A DNA stretch of 64,000 bases, from contig CALMQM010000101.1 of NCBI GenBank assembly GCA_937871435.1, positions 62,001 through 126,000 of the forward strand, in the 5' to 3' direction. Positions 63,365-64,000 of this stretch are shown one piece after another. The notes under the pieces were generated by a model. The model searched no databases. It saw nothing but the letters and a program-made list of their open reading frames with translations, and was not told the DNA's origin. Source of the DNA: an uncultured Bacteroidota bacterium. Lineage in GTDB: Bacteria; Bacteroidota; Bacteroidia; AKYH767-A; 2013-40CM-41-45. Positions within the stretch are counted from its first letter, which is position 1, and each line of letters starts with the position of its first letter. A program made the position numbers and the translations under genes.

Positions 63365-63766
63365 ATGTCTAAAATCATCACACAGTCAATTCAATTTAAA
63401 GATCAGAAAGCCGCCGCGCTTTATGAAATGTATTTGGATTCTAAAAAACATTCTCTGCTTACAGCAGGAGGAACTGCTAAAATTTCAGCAAAGGAAGGTT
63501 CGGCATTCAAGGTTTGGGGTGGATATATTCATGGCAAGAATTTACTGCTGATAAAACATAAACTAATTGTTCAGTCCTGGATTGCCGCTGATTGGCAGAA
63601 CTCGGAAACTCCCTCCATTTTGATTCTTGTATTTCGACAAGAAGGAGCGAATGCAATAATAGAAATGACTCATAGCGGAGTCCCCGCAGAACATTGGAAT
63701 GGAATCAAGCAAGGCTGGACAGATTTTTATTGGAAGCCCTGGAAGTCTTATTTAAAAATGAAATGA
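63365..63766 (+). CDS. SRPBCC (AHSA1-like) family protein
   Basis: This is a 133-aa cytosolic protein with the helix-grip/START-like pattern of AHSA1 proteins: N-terminal strand ITQSIQFKDQKAAALYEMYLD, then AFKVWGGYIHGKNLLLI, LIVQSWIAADW, and the C-terminal helix WNGIKQGWTDFYWKPWKSYL. These proteins bind hydrophobic ligands or act in stress responses. No specific ligand can be named. It lies alone after the two-component genes. Confidence 0.85.
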   Translation: MSKIITQSIQFKDQKAAALYEMYLDSKKHSLLTAGGTAKISAKEGSAFKVWGGYIHGKNLLLIKHKLIVQSWIAADWQNSETPSILILVFRQEGANAIIEMTHSGVPAEHWNGIKQGWTDFYWKPWKSYLKMK

Positions 63767-63887
63767 TTTAGGTTTTCCAAAAATTTTATCTGAGTCTCAT
63801 TTCAAGTCTTTTCATAGATGGATGGAAAGAATTGTACGCCGCATTCCGCATAGAAAGAGAAAAATAAAATACGGTGCAGTTCAAGTC

Positions 63888-63920
63888 AAAAAAAAACGCC
63901 TTCTCAATGAGAAGGCGTTT
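63888..63920 (-). terminator. Strong terminator of the minus-strand gene at the window end
   Basis: A 12-bp perfect stem AAACGCCTTCTC / GAGAAGGCGTTT with a 3-nt loop is followed on the minus strand by a run of nine T. The plus strand has only TTTT, so the main direction is minus. Confidence 0.88.
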
Positions 63921-63948
63921 TCAATATTAATATGTTGTATAATATTTC

Positions 63949-64000
63949 TTATGCTTCAGCTACTGTAGATGGCATTACAGAAACAAAACTCTTTGCATTG
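63949..64000 (-). CDS. 3' tip of an unidentified gene, cut by window end
   Basis: On the minus strand a frame open from the window edge reads NAKSFVSVMPSTVAEA and stops at 63949-63951 (TAA), 28 bases before the strong terminator. The stop-then-terminator arrangement supports a real gene, but 16 residues do not identify it. Confidence 0.45.
   Translation of the reverse strand, partial: NAKSFVSVMPSTVAEA

Overview
The window is a gene-dense, moderately AT-rich bacterial chromosome segment that reads as Bacteroidota. The evidence is: surface proteins with PKD arrays, and a Por/type IX secretion (T9SS) C-terminal sorting domain; LytS/LytTR signalling; DUF2807 and DUF4286 proteins; a TonB receptor with a carboxypeptidase-regulatory-like N-terminal domain; signal peptides ending in AQ; and -7 promoter boxes of the form TAnnTTTG or TAnnTTCG. 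Genus cannot be fixed from the sequence. I saw no tRNA, rRNA, CRISPR array, insertion sequence, integrase or phage gene, so this looks like core chromosome with a few accessory surface genes.

Layout. 1-5.4 kb: the 3' part of a giant PKD-repeat surface protein that ends abruptly, a small unknown protein, a terminator, and an orphan sensor kinase whose start codon lies inside that terminator. 5.6-13 kb: gpmI, an M20 dipeptidase, a DMT exporter, a DEAD-box helicase with unusual motifs, and an M13 metallopeptidase lipoprotein. 13.2-17.8 kb: an envelope-biogenesis group of lptC, a 69-aa membrane protein, a CorC-type protein and a PpiD-type isomerase. 18.1-26.1 kb: a P460-like cytochrome lipoprotein, then the elongasome operon (purH, mreB, mreC, mreD, mrdA, rodA in transcription order, minus strand). 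26.5-33.4 kb: a MacB-like permease, a large lipoprotein with a deacetylase-like fold and mfd. 33.3-43.7 kb: a DUF6268 barrel, fbp, serA, a GNAT enzyme, aspartate kinase, a T9SS-sorted protein made of fourteen 52-residue repeats, a second 2-hydroxyacid dehydrogenase and ksgA. 43.7-52.8 kb: a DUF1571 protein with an inserted LysM, DUF4286, two large exported helical-repeat proteins flanking serS, DUF2461, DUF2807 and a hemerythrin-like protein. 53.1-63.2 kb: two signalling units back to back. On the minus strand lie a TonB receptor, a 7-TM protein, two paralogous LytS kinases and one LytTR regulator. On the plus strand lie an S41 peptidase, an OmpR-family sensor kinase and its regulator. The window ends with an SRPBCC protein and the 3' tip of a minus-strand gene followed by a strong terminator.

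How the parts fit. Housekeeping functions dominate: lower glycolysis/gluconeogenesis (gpmI, fbp), serine and aspartate-family amino acid entry (serA, aspartate kinase), purine synthesis (purH), repair (mfd) and translation (serS, ksgA). Cell-envelope construction is the second theme (Mre/PBP2/RodA, LptC, PpiD, LysM protein). The most distinctive part is the signalling island at 53-63 kb, where gene spacings of -8 to +9 nt argue that a TonB receptor is co-expressed with a duplicated LytS pair feeding one LytTR regulator. I did not find a clear anti-phage, secretion or biosynthetic system that would count as wholly new. That island, the truncated PKD adhesin and the 52-residue-repeat surface protein are the best leads.
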